From CALGLS01 sp047626155 (GTDB taxonomy: Bacteria > Bacteroidota > Bacteroidia > Chitinophagales > Saprospiraceae), in NCBI GenBank assembly GCA_047626155.1, contig JBLHRR010000036.1, forward strand, positions 1-38,177: DNA of 38,177 nucleotides, written 5' to 3'. Position numbers and translations under genes: made by a program. Every line of letters begins with the position of its first letter. Position 1 is the first letter of the stretch. The notes below the pieces were generated by a model, which was not told the DNA's origin, made no database searches, and worked only from the letters and a program-made list of their open reading frames with translations. Positions 7,612 through 15,698 of this stretch are shown here, in pieces.

Positions 7612-8193
7612 TTAAAAAAGAGAAAAGGCCAATACTCCAATGACAATTATAATAACGACGGCAAGCAAAAATAAAAATTGAGAATTGTTTTTATAGTTCC
7701 CAAAAAGTTTATCCATAATCTCTCGCCATTCTAAATTTCTAACAACGGCTTCACGGCCCATGACAAAATACTTCCTTCTACCTTTTCGCTTTTGGTCGCC
7801 ATGTTTTTTAAGAATGAAAAAATCTTTATTTAGGAAAGCAAGATCGTATAATTCGCTTTTGACAACAGAACCATCGGCGCCTAATTCAATGATGAGCGTA
7901 TTTGATCTTTCCAGTACTCTCCAGATGCCTTTTGAAATATTTCCATCTATGGATAGTAGGTATTCATTCTCCGGACGGAAGATGTGGAGTACTGTTTCGA
8001 GGAAGTCATCTGTATCTCTGATCTCTAACCAGCGGGTATCCAGGTAAAATTCTTCCTCTCTTAAATCCTCACTCCAGGGTTTTACGTTAGGGATAATATC
8101 GTCGAGATGGGCATCCATCGTTTCATGTTCCATCAGTTCAAGACTAAAAGGTTTGGTAAGATTGCCAAGGAGTTTATTGTCGTCTAAGGCCAT
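7612..8193 (-). CDS. Hypothetical tail-anchored membrane protein
   Basis: I do not recognise a family. The 193-residue product is acidic and soluble for the first 165 residues or so, with several beta-strand-like stretches. It ends in a single hydrophobic helix at about 170-193 (FLLAVVIIIVIGVLAFSLF), so it is probably anchored by its C-terminus with the body in the cytoplasm. There is no signal peptide. It lies 47 bases downstream of the large histidine kinase on the same strand and is probably cotranscribed, so a role linked to that sensor is possible but is only inference. The start is the ATG at 8193. Confidence 0.75.
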   Translation of the reverse strand: MALDDNKLLGNLTKPFSLELMEHETMDAHLDDIIPNVKPWSEDLREEEFYLDTRWLEIRDTDDFLETVLHIFRPENEYLLSIDGNISKGIWRVLERSNTLIIELGADGSVVKSELYDLAFLNKDFFILKKHGDQKRKGRRKYFVMGREAVVRNLEWREIMDKLFGNYKNNSQFLFLLAVVIIIVIGVLAFSLF

Positions 8194-8240
8194 AGTTTTC
8201 TACTAAGTAATAATCAACAAGGTAGAGTTATTTACTGAAA

Positions 8241-11200
8241 TTACCCAACCTCCTCCATTTCATTAATTTCAACAAGTGGTAACTCAATATAAAAATCAGT
8301 ACCAACTCCCACTGTTGTTTCAAACCAAATTCGTCCGCTTACTGATTCGATGATGTTTTTGGAAATTGCTAATCCAAGACCTGTTCCGGAGTTTTTCGTT
8401 GTAAAGTTAGGCACGAATACCTTATCTTTTTTATCATCTGCAATACCGGTTCCGTTATCGGAGACTTTTACAATAGCGGCATCGTGCTTTTTGAATAGGC
8501 TGACACTAATCATGCCTTTACGTTCATCCGGAATAGCTTGGATTGCATTCTTAATCAGGTTGTTTAAAACCCGCATCAAGTGATTCTTATCTGCAAAAAC
8601 ATAGAACTGTTCTTTAGGTTGTTCTAGGTTTAATTCCATCATACCTGAGGATTCATTGCTGAATAACTCAAAAACAGAAAGCACGAGGGAGTTAACTAAA
8701 ATTCTTTGATTTTCGGCACGAGGCATTTTTGCAAAAGTGGAGAACTCTGCTGCGATAGAAGCAAGATTGTCAATTTGCTCTACGAGCGTATTAGCCACTC
8801 GCTTCATCAGCGGTTCAATATCATCTGGGTTCGATTGATAAGCATGTAATAGATATTGAATACTCAGCTTCATCGGCGTGAGCGGGTTTTTAATTTCGTG
8901 CGCAACTTGTTTTGCCATTTCCCTCCAGGCACCTTCCTGGGCGGTCTGCTCCAGTTGGATGGCATTGTTTTCCAGTTCACGAGTCATTTTATTAAACTCA
9001 GCTACCAGCGTTCCAATCTCATCTTTACGTGGATATTCCAGTGGCTCATTCCTCTTAACCAATTTTATTTGTTTCATCTTATCTCCAATGGCAACCAATG
9101 GACGGGTAATGTTATCAGCTACCATAATGGCAATAGCACCAGCCATTAACAATAGAATTACGTATACGTTAAGCAAGGTGCTCATGAATACGGATACGTC
9201 ACTTCGTAAGGCCCGTTGTTTGGAATAATAGGGGAGTCCGAGATAAGCTACTGTTTTTCCATTGGGATCATTTAGTGCAAGGTATGCAGCGTTGTAAAAT
9301 AAATCACCAATATGTTCATTCTCTTGTCGGGACTCACTATGCTTTTGAGTATTTAATGCATAAAGTGCCGGGGCACTTATCCTACCTTCAAGAACGCCTT
9401 GCCGGAAGATGTCCTTTTCAGAAGATGCTTTCAAAAAGCCATTCAAATCATACATGTTGATGTCAATGCGGTGGATACGCGCAATGGGTTCTATCAATTT
9501 TCCAAGATCAATACTATCCCCAGAAGCATACATCATTTTTAGTTGGTGCTCAGAATTTTTAATAACAGAATCCGCTTTACGTTTTAATCTGTTTTCATGA
9601 TAGTTGTGATGCGAATCCTGAAAGAACCAAATGGTTACAAAACCAATAATTATAAAGGAAATAAAAATTAAGGCGATGATGAAATACTGAATTCGATTCT
9701 TTAAAGAAGGTGCTTTTTGGAATAAGGAAAAGCGAAGCGTGTCCGGAAGAAACGGAAATAGTTTATTGATAAAGGCAAGCAATAAAATAATTAAAACCAA
9801 TGCTCCAAAGATGTAAGAAAAGAAAGAGACAATGGCAATATACTCTTCCAGTGTTTTACCGATAACTACTTTAATATCATCGTTATTTGAGGCATGCACG
9901 ATTTCTGAACGGCCATCCTTTTCAATAGAAATGGTATGGCCCCTTTCGGCCGTTCGAGGTAAATTGTAAACATTGCCATAGCTATCTCCTTCCCCATCAA
10001 TTTTTACATTGTTTTTATAAATCGCATAATCGTACTGGTCAAGATTTTTTAATTTTTTGAAAGGACGATCGACAAGTAGCTCCGTATACACTCTTGATTG
10101 TTCTCGTTTTTGACGGTTCACCCGCATGGTAAGGCGTATTGGTTTTACCGAATTCTCAGTAGGAGGCAATGAGACATCCAAAAGGTAATTAATGCGGGAC
10201 TGCTCCTGATCAACCGAAAGCTTAAGGCCTGAATAACTAGTGGGTATGGCTTTTTGATAAGCCGCTTTAAAGTCGCTAAGGTCTTCTTCTATTTCTTTAT
10301 AAATTGCCACTGAATTATCATCATAGGCATTGAGGATGAAGTCGTAATTGTAAAAGAGATAATTGTTTTTGTAGAAGTATTGTTCAATTCTTTGCGCAAT
10401 GTCTTTTTGATCTGCAAAGAAGTAAGGTAAGAAAAGATCCTTAAAGGTAGTATCCGCTATTAATTGCTCTTTTAGGTCGAAGAGCTCAGGCTCCGCAATC
10501 TTATCTTTAATCTGAGCTAATTTTTCCGCATAAGAACTTCTTAATATTCTATCCTGATAAGCATTGTATTTAAATAAGAGCATGGAAGGAAATGCGCTCA
10601 AAATAACCAACCAAATAACCATCCAGGTAAAGGTCACGGATTTACTATCTATGAACATGTCAAAGAGTAAAACAAAACTCGATGCAATCAGCAATAAATA
10701 AACGACTGGGAGCATAAAGTTGAGGAAACTTATTATCGGAATCAGTGATAGGATCGCTAGTCCTAGTGCCATAAATCTTTCTTTTCTCTTCAATGCAATA
10801 TTCGCAATATTCAGCATCATTTTATGACTGAATAAAAAGAGGGCTAACAACAATAAAATAATTCCAAAAATGGCAATTATTCCAGATTGACTTTGCGCTA
10901 GTGTATTACTAAAATCAAATTGAACATTGTTATTGAAGATTAAGGATTTGAATACCCAGGATAAGACCAGTACGGCTGCCAAAACAAAAAGATAACTAAA
11001 GTAGGTTAAAGCAAATTTTCCTTTTTGTGAGTGTTTTGCAAAACTTCTGTTAGGGAATTCCTTATGGAAGAAAAACATAATCCAAAGGAGGAGTACGATA
11101 TTCATTAAAAGATCACCTAAGGAAGTACTGATAAGGCTCTTGTCAAAGGTCTGCGCAAAAACAGGTAATTCACTAAAGCGTTCGCTGAAATGTAGAATTA

Positions 11201-12008
11201 TTGTTAAAAGGCGAACAGCAAAAACAGCGACAATAAAAACACCAGCTCCTAAAAGAGGGGTGCCGTCTGCTATCATTTTTTTTGCACTAGCATTTATGAA
11301 AAAGATGAGTAAGAGGAATCCAGTCAAATAAAGATATAACAATCGAAGTTGTTGACTTCTGTCAAAGATGGCCCCCTCAGCATTTAAATAGAAAACGACT
11401 TCTCCTTGCTTGTTAGCAATGGGATACTCCGAGGAATTTTTCGAAACAGAAATGTTATGTGGAATATTTTCGTTGGCAACAAAACGGTTAGAGAGATAAT
11501 TACTTTCTATACTGAAATTATATTTGACGGGAATCATGGCTACCATCCTATAGGCCCCGTATGTTTTGTTGATGAAGTTTTGTGCTTTCATCAAATAATA
11601 ACCATTCTTTGTTTCCACTAGATCAGAGGTGAGACCTGTGGATGTAGGATTATTGTTTTTGTCAATTGTTTTTGAGGGGGTCGAAGCATACTGGTTATTC
11701 CAAAAAATCAACTTGCCAGCTTGGTAAATGAGAACAGTGTATTCCTTCTTGGCTAGTTGACTAATATATTCATAGTCGGCCAGTTGTTCTTGTGGATCAA
11801 CTGTTTTATCCTTTGCCAATTGGCGTTGGATAAATTCTTTGTTATCGAAAAAACGAAGAACAGAGGCTTCTTGACTTTGTAGCGTTTCCTGAATATGTAC
11901 ACCATAGTTGTCCAACTTGGAAGTTTGGTTGAGGTTATAATCAAAGCCGATAGCGGCGATGAAAAAAGCGATGGTCAGGAAGAGGGCGTATTTTTGTTGC
12001 TTTGTCAT
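8241..12008 (-). CDS. Large multi-pass NtrY-like sensor histidine kinase
   Basis: This 1255-residue kinase has a complex membrane part: one N-terminal helix (about 7-22), an extracytoplasmic segment to about 220, and a group of about eight helices (222-478). A long second extracytoplasmic segment (about 480-735) and further helices near 740, 790 and 960 follow. Next come a HAMP domain (about 975-1030), a HisKA domain with His1037 in KQVAHEIKNPLTPMKLS, and a HATPase domain. The HATPase shows N-box NLIKNAIQAIP, G1 box VSDNGTGIAD and G2 box TTKNSGTGLGLAISKN. The H-box form HEIKNPLTP is typical of NtrY-type kinases. No response regulator is adjacent; the NtrC-type regulator at 33680 is a conceivable partner, but this is inference. 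The ligand is unknown. Confidence 0.9.
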   Translation of the reverse strand: MTKQQKYALFLTIAFFIAAIGFDYNLNQTSKLDNYGVHIQETLQSQEASVLRFFDNKEFIQRQLAKDKTVDPQEQLADYEYISQLAKKEYTVLIYQAGKLIFWNNQYASTPSKTIDKNNNPTSTGLTSDLVETKNGYYLMKAQNFINKTYGAYRMVAMIPVKYNFSIESNYLSNRFVANENIPHNISVSKNSSEYPIANKQGEVVFYLNAEGAIFDRSQQLRLLYLYLTGFLLLIFFINASAKKMIADGTPLLGAGVFIVAVFAVRLLTIILHFSERFSELPVFAQTFDKSLISTSLGDLLMNIVLLLWIMFFFHKEFPNRSFAKHSQKGKFALTYFSYLFVLAAVLVLSWVFKSLIFNNNVQFDFSNTLAQSQSGIIAIFGIILLLLALFLFSHKMMLNIANIALKRKERFMALGLAILSLIPIISFLNFMLPVVYLLLIASSFVLLFDMFIDSKSVTFTWMVIWLVILSAFPSMLLFKYNAYQDRILRSSYAEKLAQIKDKIAEPELFDLKEQLIADTTFKDLFLPYFFADQKDIAQRIEQYFYKNNYLFYNYDFILNAYDDNSVAIYKEIEEDLSDFKAAYQKAIPTSYSGLKLSVDQEQSRINYLLDVSLPPTENSVKPIRLTMRVNRQKREQSRVYTELLVDRPFKKLKNLDQYDYAIYKNNVKIDGEGDSYGNVYNLPRTAERGHTISIEKDGRSEIVHASNNDDIKVVIGKTLEEYIAIVSFFSYIFGALVLIILLLAFINKLFPFLPDTLRFSLFQKAPSLKNRIQYFIIALIFISFIIIGFVTIWFFQDSHHNYHENRLKRKADSVIKNSEHQLKMMYASGDSIDLGKLIEPIARIHRIDINMYDLNGFLKASSEKDIFRQGVLEGRISAPALYALNTQKHSESRQENEHIGDLFYNAAYLALNDPNGKTVAYLGLPYYSKQRALRSDVSVFMSTLLNVYVILLLMAGAIAIMVADNITRPLVAIGDKMKQIKLVKRNEPLEYPRKDEIGTLVAEFNKMTRELENNAIQLEQTAQEGAWREMAKQVAHEIKNPLTPMKLSIQYLLHAYQSNPDDIEPLMKRVANTLVEQIDNLASIAAEFSTFAKMPRAENQRILVNSLVLSVFELFSNESSGMMELNLEQPKEQFYVFADKNHLMRVLNNLIKNAIQAIPDERKGMISVSLFKKHDAAIVKVSDNGTGIADDKKDKVFVPNFTTKNSGTGLGLAISKNIIESVSGRIWFETTVGVGTDFYIELPLVEINEMEEVG

Positions 12009-12075
12009 TTGACTAAGGTGTAAGTTATGCCTGTAAATTGTCCGAAAAGGTAGATGGCTACTGGATTTCTCCTGC

Positions 12076-12291
12076 TTAGGTAATTACAAAAATAACCACA
12101 AAATTTAATCCAATTACGGTTATTATGAATAATAATAAAAAATTATATGTTCTTATGGTGTTATTCAACTTGTCCAAAAACGGACCTAAGATAGAACCGA
12201 TTAGAAGAATAGCATTGTGTGAGGCTTGGGCTAGATGAAAGCGAAGTGTTTTATTGTTACTAAATACGATAATAAAGAGGTAGAGTTGCAT
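12076..12291 (-). CDS. Possible small or truncated membrane protein
   Basis: A 71-codon frame starts with ATG preceded by a GGAAG Shine-Dalgarno-like sequence. It predicts two or three hydrophobic helices, the last at about residues 51-71. The segment NNKTLRFHLAQASHNAIL faintly resembles the RFH.aQa motif of Tic20/DUF4870-type small membrane proteins, which would make it an N-terminally shortened relative. An in-frame stop directly precedes the ATG. It may equally be a non-coding frame in an AT-rich gap. Low confidence. Confidence 0.3.
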   Translation of the reverse strand: MQLYLFIIVFSNNKTLRFHLAQASHNAILLIGSILGPFLDKLNNTIRTYNFLLLFIITVIGLNFVVIFVIT

Positions 12292-12320
12292 TTACTTCCT
12301 ATCGTAAACCTTTTACTATC

Positions 12321-12377
12321 CCCTTCTTTGGAAATCTATATGAGGAACTATGAAAACGCGGAATTCGTCAAAGAACC
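12321..12377 (+). repeat. Internally deleted MITE-like element at the rnpB promoter (copy C)
   Basis: The left end reads CCCTTCTTTGG and the right half (about 12330-12375) is nearly identical to the right half of the full copy at 34989, including GAGGAACTAT and GAATTCGTCAAAGAA. The centre and most of the left arm are missing. The copy is flanked by the direct repeat TACTATC at 12314-12320 and 12378-12384, a likely target-site duplication. The right-hand duplicate overlaps the -7 box of rnpB. Confidence 0.65.
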
Positions 12378-12380
12378 TAC

Positions 12381-12388
12381 TATCTTTG
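12381..12388 (+). promoter_or_regulatory. -7 box of the rnpB promoter
   Basis: TATCTTTG matches TAnnTTTG and ends 5 bases before the first paired base of the RNase P RNA, the right distance for a start at about 12393-12395. The upstream promoter half lies inside the small palindromic element (copy C). Confidence 0.7.
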
Positions 12389-12392
12389 CCCC

Positions 12393-12826
12393 ATAAGCAT
12401 CGCAAACAGGTTATCGCGGTTTCGTTTTGGCTTGGTCCATCACGGAAATGAGGAAAGTCCGGACAATGCAGAGCGCCACACCATTTAACGAATGGGGTTC
12501 CGACCTAGTCGGAATACAGAAAGTGTTGCAGAAAATAACCGCCACACCGTAAGGCGTGGTAAGGGTGAAAATGTGCGGTAAGAGCGCACGGCGGAGCAGA
12601 GTAATCTGTTTGGCGAATAAACCTTGTGGATTGAAATGCCATGTACACCTCGGCTCTTCGGAGTAGCGTTGCTCGCGCTATTGCTTTTGTTGTTCGCAAC
12701 ATTTGCAGCAGGGGAGGGTAGGCAGATACACGCTAATAGTAATATTGGTGGTAGATAAATGATAACCCGCAGTCAGAACTTGTTCTTACTGTCGACAGGA
12801 TCCGGCTTATCGTTTGCGGTGCTTAT
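12393..12826 (+). ncRNA. rnpB: RNase P RNA (bacterial class A)
   Basis: RNase P RNA is the catalytic part of the enzyme that removes 5' leaders from pre-tRNAs. The universal 5' block GAGGAAAGTCCGGAC is at 12450-12464 and the 3' P4 partner, with ACAGGATCCGGCTTA, is at 12795-12809. The two ends pair as the P1 helix (12393-12407 with 12812-12826, one G-T pair), which sets the boundaries. The variable region at about 12645-12700 forms several short hairpins with TTCG loops. No protein gene overlaps it credibly. A TTTTA stretch after P1 may help termination. Confidence 0.95.
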
Positions 12827-12870
12827 TTTATAATTGTAAAAATTAGGACACACTTCAAAAAAATAATATT

Positions 12871-14103
12871 GTGAGAACATCAATAACCCTCAGCATCTTG
12901 CTTTGCTTTTTCGGAAGTCTTCATTCCCAATCTGGTTGTACGGACCCACAGGCAGATAACTACGATGAATTAGCTATGTTGAATGATGGTTCCTGTTCTT
13001 ACCCTGTAACGGCTTATACCCTTGGTCAAATAGCAGTATTGCCGGATCAACTTATTGAGAACTCTGGTCTAGCACATTTAACAGAAGGACTTTACACACA
13101 GAATGATGCAGGAAACGCCAATGAAATTTATCGAATAGATCCATTGGACGGCTCGATCCAACAAACATTATTAGTGATTGGAACAAACAAGGATTGGGAA
13201 GATATGGCAGAAAGTGATACCCATATTTATCTGGGAGATTTTGGTAATAATGATGGTAATAGAACAGACCTTCGAATTTACAAAATAGATAAGGCGGAAT
13301 TGGGGAATAGTGTTTTAAACGCACAACCTATTAATTTTTCTTTCGCTGACCAAACTGATTTTTCAGAGAATAACAACAATCACGATTACGACTGTGAGGC
13401 CTTCTTTTTTCATAATGACAGCTTACATCTTTTTACTAAAAATTGGATGGACAATCAAACTCGTCATTATACTATTCTTGCTGAGCCAGGTTTCCATACT
13501 GCGCTTCCTAGGTTTACTTTTGATGTAGACGGGCTCATTACCAGCGCTGATATTAATGAAGAAGGAACTATTGCTCTTTTGGGGTATACCGAAGTTGGAT
13601 TAAATTTTATGTGGTTACTATACGACTATAAAGACAACTCCTTTTTTAGTGGAAATAAACGAAGAATCGGATTGGGAAGTGGTTTGGTCAATAGCCAAAC
13701 AGAAGCGATCACATTTAAGGACAATGACAGTGGTTACATTTCTTCTGAGCAGTTTGATTTAGGACAAGTGGAATTGCCACCTAGATTAATGTCCTTCAAT
13801 GTTGATCAGTGGGTGACCTGGACAATGGTATCGGCTATAACAACTACAACGTCAGTGCCGGCTATAAAGCCTTTTCCAAATCCATTTAGCGATGAGCTTA
13901 TATTAGACCTTTCGGAAAATTGGTTGAAATCAGGAACCGAGTTGAGGTTGTTTGATACAAACGGGAAGTTATTGTTAAGTCGGGAATATATGCCATCCGG
14001 ATCTGAAATCACTTTAGGGGGATTGAACGACTTGGCTCCCGGAATTTATATGATTCAAGCGATTAGTAAAGATCATTTCTGGCAGGGAAAAGTGGTTAAA
14101 TAA
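12871..14103 (+). CDS. Secreted protein with type IX sorting domain
   Basis: The 410-residue product begins at a GTG and has an N-terminal signal peptide (about 1-19, ending HSQS). It then has a cysteine-containing motif, CTDPQADNYDELAMLNDGSC, which is a common Bacteroidota extracellular repeat, here as one copy. The middle (about 45-325) is a beta-rich domain of the kind found in propeller-like proteins; I cannot name its function. The C-terminal 80 residues form a type A sorting domain: PFPNPFSDEL, then GLNDLAPGIYMIQ, ending GKVVK. It should be exported by the type IX system encoded downstream and attached to the surface or released. No ATG start fits the signal peptide better. Confidence 0.85.
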   Translation: MRTSITLSILLCFFGSLHSQSGCTDPQADNYDELAMLNDGSCSYPVTAYTLGQIAVLPDQLIENSGLAHLTEGLYTQNDAGNANEIYRIDPLDGSIQQTLLVIGTNKDWEDMAESDTHIYLGDFGNNDGNRTDLRIYKIDKAELGNSVLNAQPINFSFADQTDFSENNNNHDYDCEAFFFHNDSLHLFTKNWMDNQTRHYTILAEPGFHTALPRFTFDVDGLITSADINEEGTIALLGYTEVGLNFMWLLYDYKDNSFFSGNKRRIGLGSGLVNSQTEAITFKDNDSGYISSEQFDLGQVELPPRLMSFNVDQWVTWTMVSAITTTTSVPAIKPFPNPFSDELILDLSENWLKSGTELRLFDTNGKLLLSREYMPSGSEITLGGLNDLAPGIYMIQAISKDHFWQGKVVK

Positions 14104-14167
14104 TTTATCAGAACGAAGAGGATAGTTTCAGAGGGTTATTAAAATCCAATTAGTCTGTCTCTATTCA

Positions 14168-14213
14168 AAAAAAAAGTGGGTGCGTCAACTTAATGACGCA
14201 CCCACTTTTTTTT
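14168..14213 (+). terminator. Bidirectional terminator between the T9SS cargo gene and porV
   Basis: A perfect 12-bp stem, GTGGGTGCGTCA with its complement (14176-14187 and 14194-14205), is flanked by eight A and eight T. It serves the convergent genes on both sides. Confidence 0.9.
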
Positions 14214-14246
14214 GCTGCAAACAGTTTGTTATTTATATAGATCCTG

Positions 14247-15473
14247 TTACTGATCTTCATAATCGAAAGCACCAAAGTCAAACATCAACGTAAATCGTAG
14301 GGTATTATCTAGTGGGTTTCTCTGTTGAGTAGTCGGTACCAAGTAAGAGAAATTCAATCCGAAGATATTGTACTTTAATCCTAGGCCAACGGTAAAGAAT
14401 TTACGGTTACCCTTAGAAGCATGCTCATGGTAGTAACCAGCTCTGACTGCAAATTGCTTGTCATACCAGTATTCAACACCAATAGAATACATCAATTCTC
14501 TAAATTCTTCTGCTCCACCGCCTGGAGCATCGCTGAAAGAACCCAGAACACCTCCAAACATAGACTTTTCTTTATAATCCAATATATCATTTCCGTCAGT
14601 ATCACAATCTCCTGGGTTCTCAGAAAGGCAAGGCGTTGGAACTAAGAGCTTATTGATGTCTAAAGCAAAGGTAATAGAGTTGAATTCATCAGCATTAATA
14701 CTCCAAGCAGCACCCAAACCAAGGTTGGTAGGAATGTAGTCTTTATTAATAGATTTGGTATAAGAGATTTTAGTACCTAAGTTCGATACAGCAAGTCCTG
14801 CAGTTAAATCTGTCTTTTTACCATTCAGGCCAATTTCTTTCTTATAGGTAAAAGAAAAGTCTGCCGCACCTGCAACACCAGGAGTGATTTCTACACTACC
14901 TACATTTTGTCCAGCTGCCAGGTTCGAATAAATAAATTTGGGAGTAATAGAAACAGCAAGATTAGGAGATAATTGGCGAGCATAACCAACAGCTATTTCA
15001 AACTCATTTGGGTTGCCCTGGCCCAGATCAGCACCATTGTCGTCTGTAAAGGAAATTGTTCCTAGAGAAAAGTACCGTAGAGAGAAACCAACTGTTGATA
15101 ATTTATCAATTTGCTTAAAGCCTGAAAGGTAAGCTAGATAAACATCAGGAATTCCCAAAGCTCTTAACCAAGGAGTATAAGTAGCGGCAATGCTTAAGTC
15201 TTTATCTACAAAAGCCAATTTTGAAGCATTGTTACCCATAGAGTTGGCGTCTGCAGAAATTCCAATCCCTACGTCTCCCATCCCACCGGAGCGAGCATCA
15301 GGCACGATTCGAAGAAATGGAACTGCTGTAATAATAGAGTTCACACAAGGACCTCCACTAGGGCTTTCCCATGCTCCTGTACTAGAGTTTAGTACACAGC
15401 CAAATTGGCCGAAAGACGGGAAAGAAATGAAGCAAAGGAGTAAGATAATAATAGAGCTTGTTAAATTTTTCAT
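14247..15473 (-). CDS. porV: Type IX secretion outer-membrane shuttle protein PorV
   Basis: PorV is an outer-membrane beta-barrel of the FadL-like fold that collects cargo from the SprA translocon and delivers it to the PorU attachment complex. The product (408 residues from ATG 15473) has a signal peptide ending FPSFGQ, the PorV start AVPFLRIVPDARSGGMGDVG with NNASKLAF, and repeated beta strands to an aromatic C-terminus. A TTG 24 bases further upstream is in frame but less likely: the ATG is followed directly by a normal signal peptide. A loop near residues 285-300 carries DCDTDGNDILDYKE, which looks like a small calcium-binding insertion. It lies downstream of porU on the same strand with its own promoter. 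Confidence 0.95.
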   Translation of the reverse strand: MKNLTSSIIILLLCFISFPSFGQFGCVLNSSTGAWESPSGGPCVNSIITAVPFLRIVPDARSGGMGDVGIGISADANSMGNNASKLAFVDKDLSIAATYTPWLRALGIPDVYLAYLSGFKQIDKLSTVGFSLRYFSLGTISFTDDNGADLGQGNPNEFEIAVGYARQLSPNLAVSITPKFIYSNLAAGQNVGSVEITPGVAGAADFSFTYKKEIGLNGKKTDLTAGLAVSNLGTKISYTKSINKDYIPTNLGLGAAWSINADEFNSITFALDINKLLVPTPCLSENPGDCDTDGNDILDYKEKSMFGGVLGSFSDAPGGGAEEFRELMYSIGVEYWYDKQFAVRAGYYHEHASKGNRKFFTVGLGLKYNIFGLNFSYLVPTTQQRNPLDNTLRFTLMFDFGAFDYEDQ

Positions 15474-15507
15474 GTTGTATTCTAAGATCTTATTCAAAAA
15501 TTATTTG

Positions 15508-15515
15508 CAAATATA
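15508..15515 (-). promoter_or_regulatory. -7 box of the proximal porV promoter
   Basis: On the minus strand TATATTTG matches the phylum consensus, 35 bases before the porV ATG at 15473. Confidence 0.55.
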
Positions 15516-15602
15516 CGCTTTAATCCGGTTTGTGTAGGATTTTTGGTTCCTGTTAGTAACAACGAAATGTCATAGTTAATAAAGACATTATTATAATGCT
15601 TG

Positions 15603-15610
15603 CAAACGTA
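15603..15610 (-). promoter_or_regulatory. Possible second, distal -7 box upstream of porV
   Basis: On the minus strand TACGTTTG also fits TAnnTTTG. It is about 130 bases before the porV start, so porV may have two start sites, or only one of the boxes may be used. Confidence 0.35.
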
Positions 15611-15646
15611 TATTATTTTGCAAATATCGAACCTTAATTTATCTAA

Positions 15647-15684
15647 ATCTTTGACTTCTGTAAAATAGGGATTGGGTCAAAGAT
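15647..15684. repeat. Short inverted repeat with the same ends as the MITE-like family
   Basis: ATCTTTGAC at 15647-15655 and GTCAAAGAT at 15676-15684 are perfect 9-bp inverted repeats 20 bases apart, after the porU stop. Eight of the nine bases equal the ends of the palindromic element family. It may be a minimal remnant or simply the hairpin that follows porU. Confidence 0.4.
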
Positions 15685-15698
15685 GAATTTAATAGTGT

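Noticed and set aside
12505..12702. 65-codon frame within the rnpB region, minus strand
   Set aside because: It overlaps the RNase P RNA core, whose conserved blocks and P1 helix explain the sequence.
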